From the NCBI RefSeq assembly GCF_022662335.1, contig NZ_JAKNQJ010000019.1, positions 1-37,797 of the forward strand: a stretch of 37,797 bases of DNA, given 5' to 3'. Position 1 is the first letter of the stretch, and each line of letters opens with the position of its first letter. Positions 1 through 9,602 of this stretch are shown here, one piece after another. The position numbers were made by a program, and so were the translations under genes. Source of the stretch: Sphingomonas sp. CROZ-RG-20F-R02-07 (lineage in GTDB: Bacteria; Pseudomonadota; Alphaproteobacteria; Sphingomonadales; Sphingomonadaceae). The notes beneath the pieces are model-generated. The model ran no database searches. It was not told the DNA's origin and worked only from the letters and a program-made list of their open reading frames with translations.

Positions 1-339
1 GTAATAAGTCTGGGTACGAAAGCAACGCTCGACCATCGAGAATCCGTCCAAACGGGCGCGACGATCGATGCCTGCGAGCGCATCGCTCAAGACCAGCATC
101 GCGCGGGTGTTCGCGATCGGCGATCCTCGTTCAGGCTCCACGAAACGCGTCCCCACTACGGTTGGAAAAGGAATCATGGTCGTTGGACAAATGCATGTAG
201 CTTTGGCGGCGGAAACGGCTAGCATCGGCGGCTTGTCAAAGACTACGAGCGCTATGCCGAAACACTCGCCGGCTTTCATGTCGTCGCTTTCGCCTGCCTC
301 ATGATGAAACAAGCCGCTGCCCTCGCCGCAGGTTCATAA
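1..339 (+). pseudogene. IS5-family transposase remnant (C-terminal part, frameshifted)
   Basis: Pieces of an IS5-type DDE transposase can be read only by changing frame. A KSGYESNAR piece in frame 3 near base 6 resembles the family's DKGYDS motif. Frame 2 gives VGKGIMVVGQMH near 158-196, resembling the LGKHRWVVERTHAW block. Frame 1 gives RRLVKDYERYAETLAGFHVV, ending at a TAA at 337-339. The frames do not join and frame 1 has a TAG at about 220, so the gene is dead. The 5' half lies outside the window. Assignment rests on remembered family motifs and has not been tested by alignment. Confidence 0.6.
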
Positions 340-382
340 CAGCCTCTAGGGCGAGCTTTGGACTCAGCATGGCGGGGGTTTG

Positions 383-407
383 CTATCGAATGATTAGCAT
401 GGCGACA
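383..407 (-). pseudogene. NRAMP-type metal transporter remnant, last codons
   Basis: On the minus strand this short piece reads AVAMLIIR and then a TAG stop (383-385). It is the distal end of the open frame that resumes at 5491 on the other side of the IS66 insertion. The IS66 target duplication TGGCGACA (400-407) lies inside it, so the two pieces were contiguous before insertion. See the larger fragment at 5491-5668 for the family assignment. Confidence 0.5.
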
Positions 408-417
408 GTAAGCGTGT
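400..417. repeat. IS66 left end: 8-bp target duplication plus terminal inverted repeat
   Basis: TGGCGACA at 400-407 is repeated exactly at 5491-5498. GTAAGCGTGT at 408-417 is the inverted repeat of ACACGCTTAC at 5481-5490. An 8-bp duplication and a GTAA-type terminus are what IS66-family elements usually show. Confidence 0.95.
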
Positions 418-466
418 TCTGCGGGCCGCCTTGCCTGTTCAGCCGTAGCCGGGATGTTGGTCGCCT

Positions 467-904
467 TTGACGAGGGCGATAGCGGTGCGGGAAGTGTTCG
501 GGTCTGAGACTGGTCATACGAGCACTCGTACGACTGGTCGGGTGGAGGTGGTCGGCCGGGTGTCGGGCCGGCGGAGCTGGTCGGACGAGGAGAAGCTGGA
601 GATCCTGGCCGAGGCGTTCCGGCCGGGGGTTCGGGTACGCGATGTCCTTGAGCGACGCGACCTGTCGAGCGGGCTGGTATACACGTGGCGCAAGCAGGCG
701 CAGTTGGGCAAGCTGGGCGGCATAGCGCCCGCGCTGCCGACATTCACCGAGGTGCGTGTGGCCGAGGTCGCTGCACCTGCACTACCGCCGGCAACGCCCA
801 CGCCCGGCCTCATTCGCATTGAGTTGCCGGGTGGTGTACGGGTGAGCGTGGACGGCTCGGTGGATGCCGGCGCACTGGCGCGGGTGCTGGCGGTGCTGCG
901 ATGA
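467..904 (+). CDS. tnpA: IS66 family accessory protein TnpA (helix-turn-helix)
   Basis: This is the small first protein of IS66 elements. Residues about 36-75 (RRSWSDEEKLEILAEA ... GLVYTWRKQ) form the helix-turn-helix block typical of IS66 Orf1, which is thought to act in DNA binding during transposition. The C-terminal part (IRIELPGGVRVSVDG) is the usual TnpA tail. The open frame begins at a TTG at 467. The true start could be a later GTG, for example near 542, because no clear ribosome binding site decides it. The stop overlaps the tnpB start in an ATGA. Confidence 0.85.
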   Translation: MTRAIAVREVFGSETGHTSTRTTGRVEVVGRVSGRRSWSDEEKLEILAEAFRPGVRVRDVLERRDLSSGLVYTWRKQAQLGKLGGIAPALPTFTEVRVAEVAAPALPPATPTPGLIRIELPGGVRVSVDGSVDAGALARVLAVLR

Positions 905-1248
905 GCCCGACGCCGTTGCCGACGCGAGTGTTCCTGGCCTGCGGCGCGACCGACATGCGCAAGGGCTTCGACGGGCTGGCGGTGCTGGTGCAGCAGGTGC
1001 TCGCTGAGAACCCGCATTCCGGCGCGCTGTTCGCATTCCGGGGCAAGCGCGGCCACCTGGTCAAGCTGCTGTGGTTCGACGGACAGGGGCTATGCCTGTT
1101 CTCGAAGCGGCTGGACCGCGGACGCTTCGTCTGGCCGGTGACTGCGACGGGCGCGGTGACGCTGACGCCGGCGCAGCTGTCGATGCTGCTGGAGGGCATC
1201 GACTGGCGTCGCCCCGAGCGCACGTTTGTGCCAACACTGGCGGGATGA
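901..1248 (+). CDS. tnpB: IS66 family accessory protein TnpB
   Basis: A 115-residue protein with the IS66 Orf2 hallmark CGATDMRKGFDGLA near the N-terminus, followed by FRGKRGHLVKLLWFDGQG and LFSKRLDRGRFVWP. Length and motifs match full-size TnpB proteins. It is required with TnpA and TnpC for IS66 transposition, though its biochemical role is unclear. It starts four bases inside tnpA (ATGA) and its end overlaps the long tnpC frame, so translation of the three genes is probably coupled. Confidence 0.92.
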   Translation: MSPTPLPTRVFLACGATDMRKGFDGLAVLVQQVLAENPHSGALFAFRGKRGHLVKLLWFDGQGLCLFSKRLDRGRFVWPVTATGAVTLTPAQLSMLLEGIDWRRPERTFVPTLAG

Positions 1249-2800
1249 AAACGGCGGTTTTGCGTCGCTTTTGCTCGCCCGTCGGCATGCGATCTGCTAT
1301 GCAATCCCCGTGTCGGCAGCGCCCGCTATCCCGTCTGATACCGCCGCGCGGATTGCCGTGCTGGAGGCCTCGCTTGCCCGGGCCAATGCCGCGCTCGCCG
1401 CCCGTGATCTACTCATCGACACCCTTCGGGGGCAGATCGCCCGGCTGCGGCGGATACAGTTCGGCGCCTCGTCGGAGAAGCTCGGCCGCGAGATCGAGCA
1501 GCTCGAACTGGCGCTGGAAGAGCTGGAAACGGAGCGGGATGTTTCCGCAGTCGAGACTGCCGCACCCGGCGTAGCGCCGCGACCGGCGCCGGTCCGCAGC
1601 CTGCCCGGTCACCTGCCGCGCGAGGAGGTCGTCCACGAACCCGCATCCGGCGCCTGCACCTGCCCGGACTGCGGCGGCACGCTGCGTCTCCTCGGCATGG
1701 ACGCGCACGAGATGCTCGACGTCGTGCCGGTGCGCTGGCGGGTCGTGCGCGACCTCCGCCCGAAATACAGCTGCCGGCATTGCGAGAAGGTCGTCCAGGC
1801 ACCGGCACCGGTCGGCGCCGTCGCGCGCGGCAAGGCGACGTTCGCGACGCTGGCGCACATCGTCGTTTCGAAGTTCGACCATCATCTGCCGCTCTATCGC
1901 CAGGCCGAGATGATGGCGGCGCAGGGGCTCGACATCGACCGCTCGACGCTTGCCGGCTGGACCGGGCAGGCCGCTGCGCTGCTCGACCCGGTCGTCAGCC
2001 GTATCCGTGATGCGGTCTTGGGCGCCGACAAGATCCATGCCGACGACACCCCGGTGCCGGTGCTTGACCGGCCGTGGCAAGACCGCGACCGGGCGGCTGT
2101 GGGTATACGCGGCCGATGACCGCGCGTCCGGCAACACGGCGGCGCCCGCAATGTGGTATCGCTTCACGCCCGACCGCACCGGTGCTCATCCGCAGGCGCA
2201 TCTCGCCGGCTTTCGCGGCTTTCTCCAGGCCGATGCCTATGCCGGCTACGACGGCCTGTACCGCAGCGGCGTCACCGAGGTGGCGTGCTGGGCCCACTTC
2301 CGGCGCAAGGTCTTCGACCTGCACGAGCGCATCCCCACGCCGCTGACCACCGACGTCCTGGAGCGCATCGGCGCGCTCTACGCCGTCGAGGCCGAGGTGC
2401 GCGGCCAGCCGCCGGATGTCCGCCACCGTGCCCGGCAGGACCGAACCAGGCCGCTGGTCGACGCCTTGCGCGAGGTGCTCGACGCTGCCCTTCGCCGCCT
2501 GTCGCCCAAGTCCGATATGGCCAAGGCCATCGCCTATGGCATCAGGCGCTGGCCGGCACTCTGCCGCTTCCTCGACGACGGGCGGCTGGAGATCGACAAC
2601 AATATCGCCGAGCGTGCCCTGCGCGGCATCGCAATAGGAAGACGCAACTGGCTGTTCGCCGGCTCCAGGGCGGGCGGCGAGCGTGCCGCTGCGATCTACA
2701 CCGTCATCCAGACCTGCAAAGCCAACGGCGTCGACCCGCAGGCGTATATCGCCGACGTCATCGCCAGGGTCGCCGACGACTGGCCTACCAGCCGTTGGGA
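1226..2800 (+). pseudogene. tnpC: IS66 family transposase TnpC, frameshifted and cut by IS21 (main part)
   Basis: The first frame (1226-2119) carries the coiled N-terminus, the QFGASSEKLG block, a CPDCGG zinc motif with a second C-x2-C (SCRHCEK), and the start of the DDE domain (IHADDTPVPVLD). Near 2066-2075 the frame is lost. The expected family text D-P-G-R-G-K is found only if two bases are restored, after which GRLWVYA and the rest (LEIDNNIAERALRGIAIGR) continue in another frame to 2800. The final residues lie beyond the IS21 insertion at 5398-5465. The start is uncertain: TTG at 1226 or GTG at 1310. A sequencing error could explain the frameshift but not the insertion. Confidence 0.9.
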
Positions 2801-2885
2801 TGCTGATTCCGACGAAGCCGCCCCCTCGTTCCGAGAAGATTGCGCTCCTCTGTTCCGAGATGATGTCGCCCCCTTTGGGAGCGGG
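2794..2885. repeat. IS21 left end: 7-bp target duplication and terminal repeats
   Basis: GTTGGGA at 2794-2800 is repeated at 5398-5404. The element begins TGCTGATTCCGA at 2801, matching the reverse complement of the right terminus. Inside are further copies of a TTCCGA core (about 2830 and 2855), as expected for the multiple transposase-binding sites of IS21 ends. Confidence 0.9.
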
Positions 2886-2927
2886 CTATACCGGCACTGT
2901 AGGTTGTTGTTTCGTTCGCGTTCCGCG

Positions 2928-3668
2928 TCAAGCGGTCGGGTCGGTTTTCGTACGTCTCATGCTGTCGCCATCGAGGTCGAGCCGATGGGCGTTGTGGACG
3001 AGACGGTCGAGGATCGCATCGGCGTAGGTCGGGTCGCCGATGACCTCGTGCCATGCTGCCACGGGCAACTGGCTGGTGATGAGGGTGGAGCGTCGACCGT
3101 ACCGCTCCTCGAGTATCTCGAGCAGATCGTGGCGCGCCAGCGCGTCCAGCGGCTCGAGACCCCAATCGTCGAGGATCAGCAACTGGACGCTGCCAAGCGT
3201 CCGTTGCAGCCGGGCATGGCGGCCATCACCGCGGGCAAGCGCCAGGTTGGCGAAGAGCCGTGGCACGCGCTGGTAGAGAACGGAGCGGTCGTCGCGGCAG
3301 GCTTTATGCCCGAGTGCGCAGGCCAGCCAGCTCTTGCCGACGCCGGTCGGTCCGGTGATGACGAGGTTGTCGTGCGCGGCAATCCAGTCGCCGGCTACCA
3401 GCTTCATCAGCAGCGCGCGGTCAAGGCCGCGGGCACTACGATAGTCGATGTCCTCAGGCGTCGCCTGATGGCGCAATTTGGCGAAGCGCAGGCGAGCGGC
3501 GAGCTTGCGGTCGTGTCGGAAGCTCCATTCCCGGTCGAGCAGCAGCGCCAGCCATTCGGCGTGGGTCAGGCGGTCGGACTCGGCATTGGTGGCAAGTTCG
3601 CCGAAGGCTCTCGCCATCCCGGCAAACCCCATGCCGGTCAGTCGTTCGAGGGTGGGATGTGGCAACAT
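2928..3668 (-). CDS. istB: IS21-family helper ATPase IstB
   Basis: IstB is the AAA+ ATPase that assists the IstA transposase in target selection. The protein has 246 residues. Walker A is GPTGVGKSWLA, preceded by NLVIT, and Walker B is VQLLILDDWGLEPL. It resembles the DnaC/IstB fold at full family length. The start at 3668 is chosen because GAGGAG lies just upstream. The open frame runs on to 4238, but that part is antisense to istA. It begins 10 bases after the istA stop, as usual for this pair. Confidence 0.95.
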   Translation of the reverse strand: MLPHPTLERLTGMGFAGMARAFGELATNAESDRLTHAEWLALLLDREWSFRHDRKLAARLRFAKLRHQATPEDIDYRSARGLDRALLMKLVAGDWIAAHDNLVITGPTGVGKSWLACALGHKACRDDRSVLYQRVPRLFANLALARGDGRHARLQRTLGSVQLLILDDWGLEPLDALARHDLLEILEERYGRRSTLITSQLPVAAWHEVIGDPTYADAILDRLVHNAHRLDLDGDSMRRTKTDPTA

Positions 3669-3678
3669 GGTCGTCTCC

Positions 3679-5226
3679 TCAGTGGTAATATCGTGAACCC
3701 CGGATGTTGGGATGGTCGATGGGCGGACCCTCGGACGGGCGTACGGGAGGCACCTGGTCGAGCTTTTGGTCGAGGATGGATCTGACCGAGCCGTAGCTGC
3801 GCGCACCGATGTCGAGGGCGCGGCCGCACGCCGCCTCGACCCGGCCGTGCCCGAAGCTTCGCACCAGCCGCACGATGCCGAGGCAGGCACGAAAGCCCTG
3901 CTCGGGATGGGGCCGCTCGGCGAGGATCCGCTCGCACAGCAAGGCGGTGCAGGTGCCGATGGCGGATGCCTCCCTGGCGATGCGCTCCACCGTCCAGTCG
4001 GCGAACCGCCGGTGCGACGAGGGCATGTGCTCGGGCGTCGTGGTATGGCGGCCATTGCCGGAACCGCGCATGTGGGCGGCGACGCGCTCGCCCCGGTGGA
4101 ACAGCTCGATGGTGCGCGCCGTGATCCGTGCCTCGACGGGTTCGCGCGCGAAGCGGTACGGGACCGAGTAGTAGTGGCGCTCGATCTCGACGTGATAGTC
4201 GAGCCCGGCCCGCCGGCGCCGCCACTCGGCATAGACATAGGCCTCGGCCGGCAGCGGCTTCAACGCTGGTCGGTCAAGTTCCTCGAACAGCTGGCGGCGG
4301 GTCCGGTCGACGCGGCGCAGGACCCGCCGGTCATTCAGGTCGGCGAGTAGTTCGCCGATGGCGGCGTTGAGCTCGGCCAGGCTGTGGAAGGTCCGGTGGC
4401 GCAGGCGACCGAACAGCCAGCGCTCGACGATGAGAACGGCCGCCTCGACCTTCGCCTTGTCACGCGGGCGGCGCGGTCGGGTCGGCAGCACGGCACTGTC
4501 GTAATGTGCTGCCATCTCCGCATAGCTGCGGTTGACCTGTGGGTCGTACAGGCACGCCTTGATGACCGCGACTTTGGCATTGTCCGGCACGAACAGCGCC
4601 GGCGCGCCGCCAAATGCTTCCACCGCCCGCACGTTGGCGCCGATCCAGTCGGGCAATGTCTCGGTCCAGGTCGCCTCCGCATAGGACAGGCTCGATGCGC
4701 CAAGCACCGCCACGAAGATGTGTGCGTCGCGAACCTCGCCGGTCAGCCGATCGACGACCACGCCGATCTTGTCGCCGGCATAGTCGACGAACAGTTTGTC
4801 ACCGGGCGTGTGGTTCTGCCGCATCGTGACCGGCAACTTCATCGCCCAGCCGCGATAGAGATCGCAGAAGCGGCTGTAGCGATACCCGTCCGGATGCGCG
4901 GCGATATATTCGTCCCACAGGATCTGCAGCGTCACGTGCTTGCGCTGCATCTCGCGGTGGAGCCGGGGCCAGTCCGGCTCAGGGCATCGCCGAAAGCCGG
5001 TCTTGTTGCCCGGCTCGCGGTAGAGCGCCGCTTCCAGCACAGCGTCGCTGACCTCGTCGCCGAGCGGCCATGCCATACCCGCCGCCGCTGCCCGCTTCAG
5101 CGTCTCGCGCACCGTCGAAGGCACCGCGCCTACCCGCAGCGATATCGCCTTGTAGCCCAGCCCCTGCTCGGACCGGTATCTCATCATCTCGCGGACACGC
5201 CGCATGTTCACCCTTTCCGCCGGCAT
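3679..5226 (-). CDS. istA: IS21-family transposase IstA
   Basis: A 515-residue transposase. The N-terminus (MRRVREMMRYRSEQGLGYKA) is the helix-turn-helix region. The integrase core follows, with the first Asp in KLFVDYAGD, the second in FVPDNAKVAV and the Glu in KAKVEAAV. These three positions form the DDE metal site. The C-terminal part (LDYHVEIERHYYSVPYRFA) is the usual IstA beta-barrel region. The start at 5226 has AAGGAG six bases upstream. The open frame extends further to 5313 without family sequence. istB follows on the same strand. Confidence 0.95.
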   Translation of the reverse strand: MPAERVNMRRVREMMRYRSEQGLGYKAISLRVGAVPSTVRETLKRAAAAGMAWPLGDEVSDAVLEAALYREPGNKTGFRRCPEPDWPRLHREMQRKHVTLQILWDEYIAAHPDGYRYSRFCDLYRGWAMKLPVTMRQNHTPGDKLFVDYAGDKIGVVVDRLTGEVRDAHIFVAVLGASSLSYAEATWTETLPDWIGANVRAVEAFGGAPALFVPDNAKVAVIKACLYDPQVNRSYAEMAAHYDSAVLPTRPRRPRDKAKVEAAVLIVERWLFGRLRHRTFHSLAELNAAIGELLADLNDRRVLRRVDRTRRQLFEELDRPALKPLPAEAYVYAEWRRRRAGLDYHVEIERHYYSVPYRFAREPVEARITARTIELFHRGERVAAHMRGSGNGRHTTTPEHMPSSHRRFADWTVERIAREASAIGTCTALLCERILAERPHPEQGFRACLGIVRLVRSFGHGRVEAACGRALDIGARSYGSVRSILDQKLDQVPPVRPSEGPPIDHPNIRGSRYYH

Positions 5227-5289
5227 CGGATGCTCCTTCGGATTGCCCAAAGAAGCGAACCTAGCCCCGTCCGCGGAACCCGACCGACA

Positions 5290-5404
5290 CCGTCCCCCAA
5301 GGGGCGACATCATTTCGGAATCAGGGGGCGACTATTCCTCGGAACACGGGGGCGGCATTATTCCGGAATGAGGGAGCGGCTTCCCTCGGAATCAGCAGTT
5401 GGGA
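5290..5404. repeat. IS21 right end: repeated transposase-binding cores and 7-bp target duplication
   Basis: About 110 bases before the terminus hold four spaced copies of a TTC(C/G)GGAAT-like or CTCGGAA core, each near a GGGGGCG or GGGAGCG block. The terminus is ...CGGAATCAGCA, ending at 5397, followed by the GTTGGGA duplication at 5398-5404. Such repeated cores are the usual IstA sites. The istA promoter probably lies here too. Confidence 0.85.
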
Positions 5405-5465
5405 CGAACTCATGCCGTGGAATTGGCGCGTCGCAGAAGATCAGCCCATCGCGCAAGCCGCTTAA
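5398..5465 (+). pseudogene. tnpC: IS66 TnpC C-terminal fragment beyond the IS21 insertion
   Basis: Starting with the duplicated GTTGGGA, the sequence reads WDELMPWNWRVAEDQPIAQAA and stops at TAA (5463-5465). This is the typical IS66 TnpC end, and it continues the frame that is broken off at 2800. Confidence 0.9.
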
Positions 5466-5480
5466 CCTGCGGCCTTCACG

Positions 5481-5498
5481 ACACGCTTACTGGCGACA
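5481..5498. repeat. IS66 right end: terminal inverted repeat and 8-bp target duplication
   Basis: ACACGCTTAC at 5481-5490 is the exact inverted copy of 408-417. TGGCGACA at 5491-5498 repeats 400-407. Confidence 0.95.
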
Positions 5499-5668
5499 GC
5501 AGTCCCCGCCATCAGTCCGGTCGCGATCCAGCCGAGGGCAAACAGGTCAGGCGAGGCGAGGACTTTCCCCATCGTTGCGGGTCAAGCCACCACCACCAAC
5601 ATTATCGCCATGATCGGCGCCGTCACCACGCCGTTGAGCACCGCGCTCCAGAACAGCGCCTTGTTGAT
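5491..5668 (-). pseudogene. NRAMP-type divalent metal transporter remnant (C-terminal part)
   Basis: The minus strand reads INKALFWSAVLNGVVTAPIM and further hydrophobic residues, resembling the penultimate membrane segments of NRAMP/MntH manganese and iron transporters (family motif KALFWSAVLNG). An in-frame TGA interrupts it at 5582-5584. After that GKVLASPDLFALGWIATGL continues, and the tail lies beyond the IS66 element at 383-407. The frame begins with a TGA just before the first Ile, so the N-terminal nine tenths is missing. It was broken by truncation, nonsense mutation and insertion. Confidence 0.65.
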
Positions 5669-5778
5669 TCAGAGTGAGATGATGTTCTGAGAATGATAAA
5701 CTCTTTCTGATAGACTGTTTCGATTGGAAGAAAACTTTTCACCTCATAGAATATAGGCTGACCGCAGCACAGGAACGT

Positions 5779-6621
5779 TTACAGGACAGTCATGTACGCA
5801 GCAAGGTTCAGGCCTAGGTCATCGTTGGCTTGGAAAGTCGAGAACAATACGGTCAGGTCACCGCGTACCGAATGACGCAAGCGCTTGGCACCCGAGCGCG
5901 GTGCGCCGATATCATGCTGCCGCCACCACCTCTCGAAGTGCGCACCTTGGGCCTTCAAACGAGCGACCTGCTTCAGCAGGGCCCGATCGTCATCATAAAG
6001 ATCGCACGTTGTACGGAAGAGCGAGATCATTCGCCGCGCCTCGTCCTCCCAGCCCTCCCCAAACAGGTAGCGGGCGCCTGCGTCGGTCAACATCCAGCCC
6101 AGGGTGTTGCGATCGTCGACGGACATCGCGGCGAAGTCCGCCTGGAGAAGGTCGACAGCCGCTTGAGTCCAGGCCACAACGTCCCAGCAGCGGTTCGGCA
6201 GGTAGGTCGGCTGCGCCATATCTTTCACAATCATCCGTAGCGTGTCGGGCACGGATGCTGAGCACGCCGAGGATGGCACGGTTCGTCCGGCAAGAGCGAG
6301 CAGGTGAAGGCGCTCCGCCTGATCAAGCCGTAACGCGCGCGCGATGCCGTTCAGCGTGGCGAGCGAGGGTGACGCGCCGCGCCTCTGCTCGAGCTTGATG
6401 TACCACTCGGTGCTGATTCCGGCCAGGCTAGCCACCTCCTCGCGCCGCAGTCCCGTCGTGCGGCGGCGAGCGTTTCCCAGCCCATCCGTTTCCGGGTTGA
6501 TCCGCGCGCGGCGCAAGCGAAGGAAGTCGCCCAGCCGCCGATTGCGCTCGCTCTCGTCCATATCCTGACCATCAGCCATATTGGTATTATCGTATCCCTC
6601 CCGGTCGTAACCGGGCGACAT
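5779..6621 (-). CDS. XRE-family regulator with MmyB-like ligand-binding domain
   Basis: A cytoplasmic DNA-binding regulator of 280 residues. After a short leader, residues about 25-85 hold the helix-turn-helix (GLRREEVASLAGISTEWYIKLEQ). The rest (PTYLPNRCWDVVAWTQAA, NTLGWMLTDAGARYLF) matches the MmyB-like ligand-binding domain found in many actinobacterial and proteobacterial regulators. The start at 6621 is preferred because GGAG lies eight bases upstream. An internal Met at 6579 has a poorly spaced site, and the open frame extends to 6780 without family sequence. It is divergent from the neighbouring CMD-family gene, which is its likely target. Confidence 0.85.
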   Translation of the reverse strand: MSPGYDREGYDNTNMADGQDMDESERNRRLGDFLRLRRARINPETDGLGNARRRTTGLRREEVASLAGISTEWYIKLEQRRGASPSLATLNGIARALRLDQAERLHLLALAGRTVPSSACSASVPDTLRMIVKDMAQPTYLPNRCWDVVAWTQAAVDLLQADFAAMSVDDRNTLGWMLTDAGARYLFGEGWEDEARRMISLFRTTCDLYDDDRALLKQVARLKAQGAHFERWWRQHDIGAPRSGAKRLRHSVRGDLTVLFSTFQANDDLGLNLAAYMTVL

Positions 6622-6659
6622 GATATCGGCTCCGTCAAGGCGAACACGACGGAGGCGAG

Positions 6660-6704
6660 ATGAGCGCAAATAAGACGGCAGCGATGACCGGGACCAGCAA
6701 ATGA
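6660..6704 (+). CDS. Possible 14-residue leader peptide upstream of the CMD-family gene
   Basis: ATG at 6660 follows a strong GGAGGCGAG ribosome binding site and opens a 14-codon frame (MSANKTAAMTGTSK) that ends at 6704. The next gene starts about 20 bases later with a weak site. It could be a leader for translational coupling, or simply the relic of an older start. Nothing in the peptide itself indicates a function. Confidence 0.3.
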   Translation: MSANKTAAMTGTSK

Positions 6705-6725
6705 CGAGGCGGTCGCCTTCCCCTG

Positions 6726-7292
6726 GTGATCCCGGAGCAGATGACCGACCGGCAACGGCGGCTGTACAACAGCCTCGCACCGGCCAAGCGAACCGAGGCG
6801 GAGCACGGCGGCTTTCAGGCCAATACGTCGGAGGGTGCGTTGATCGGGCCGTTCAACTCATACTTCTACGTGCCCGACATTTCCGACGGCTACATCGCCT
6901 GGATCGAGGCGCAGCACGACCATTTGCCCTTCACCCGGGAGGTGCGCGAAGCCGTGATCCTGACGGTCGGCGCGGCGTGTAACGCACCGTTCGAACTCTG
7001 CGCGCATCGCGCCGTCGCGCGCTCCGCCGGCCTTGCCCCCGACACGATCGAGGCGCTCGCGACCGGGGCCGCGCCGAAGGCGCTTTCGAAGGAGGGGCGG
7101 GTCGCGCGCGACTTCACGCGGGCGCTCGTGATCCGGCACGAGATCGACGACGCGCTCTACGCCGAAGCTCACGCCGTCTTCGGCGATGCCGGACTGGTCG
7201 CGACGACTCATCTGATCGGGCCTTACCTGTCCGCGCCGGCCGTCCTGAACGCGTTCCGCGTTCCCGCGCCGGACGGTTCCGTCGCGGCCTGA
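6726..7292 (+). CDS. Carboxymuconolactone decarboxylase / AhpD-like family protein
   Basis: A 188-residue protein of the CMD fold. The core around residues 70-105 (LPFTREVREAVILTVGAACNAPFELCAHRAVARSAGL) has the family's E-x3-H arrangement. The AhpD-type CxxC is absent, so a redox role cannot be assumed. Members include decarboxylases, lactonases and hydroperoxidases, and the substrate here is unknown. The start is a GTG at 6726. ATG at 6741, close behind GGAG, is the alternative. It lies divergent to the XRE regulator and upstream of a broken tautomerase gene. Confidence 0.8.
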   Translation: MIPEQMTDRQRRLYNSLAPAKRTEAEHGGFQANTSEGALIGPFNSYFYVPDISDGYIAWIEAQHDHLPFTREVREAVILTVGAACNAPFELCAHRAVARSAGLAPDTIEALATGAAPKALSKEGRVARDFTRALVIRHEIDDALYAEAHAVFGDAGLVATTHLIGPYLSAPAVLNAFRVPAPDGSVAA

Positions 7293-7343
7293 ATGATATG
7301 CTTCAATCGTTGGCGAACAGCCTGCATCATCAGGAGGTCATCC

Positions 7344-9587
<2,244 letters not shown>

Positions 9588-9602
9588 GGCTATGCTCCTG
9601 AT

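Larger units (their letters stand above)
2801..5397 (-). mobile_element. IS21-family insertion sequence inside IS66 tnpC
   Basis: A 2,597-bp element with imperfect inverted termini (TGCTGATTCCGA... at both ends), a perfect 7-bp target duplication GTTGGGA, and intact istA and istB on the minus strand. Both genes look complete, so this copy may be active. Joining 2800 to 5405 restores the IS66 TnpC C-terminus in frame (SRWDELMPWNW), which proves the order of events: IS66 first, IS21 second. Confidence 0.96.
408..5490 (+). mobile_element. IS66-family insertion sequence, interrupted by an IS21-family element
   Basis: The boundaries are fixed by the inverted repeats GTAAGCGTGT/ACACGCTTAC and a perfect 8-bp target duplication. 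It carries the three-gene IS66 set tnpA, tnpB and tnpC in one orientation. Without the nested IS21 element (2,597 bp plus one 7-bp duplication) it would be about 2.48 kb, normal for the family. tnpC has both a frameshift near 2066-2075 and the IS21 insertion, so the element is very unlikely to move on its own. It sits inside an NRAMP-type gene remnant. Confidence 0.95.

Noticed and set aside
2060..2080. Programmed ribosomal frameshift in tnpC
   Set aside because: No slippery A or T run and no such mechanism known for IS66 tnpC; a deletion explains it more simply.
1950..3785. A 611-residue plus-strand open frame
   Set aside because: Only its first part is TnpC in the shifted frame; after 2800 it runs antisense through istB and is an artefact of high GC.
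4384..5613. A 409-residue plus-strand open frame opposite istA
   Set aside because: Antisense to a clearly functional transposase and crosses the IS21 and IS66 ends.
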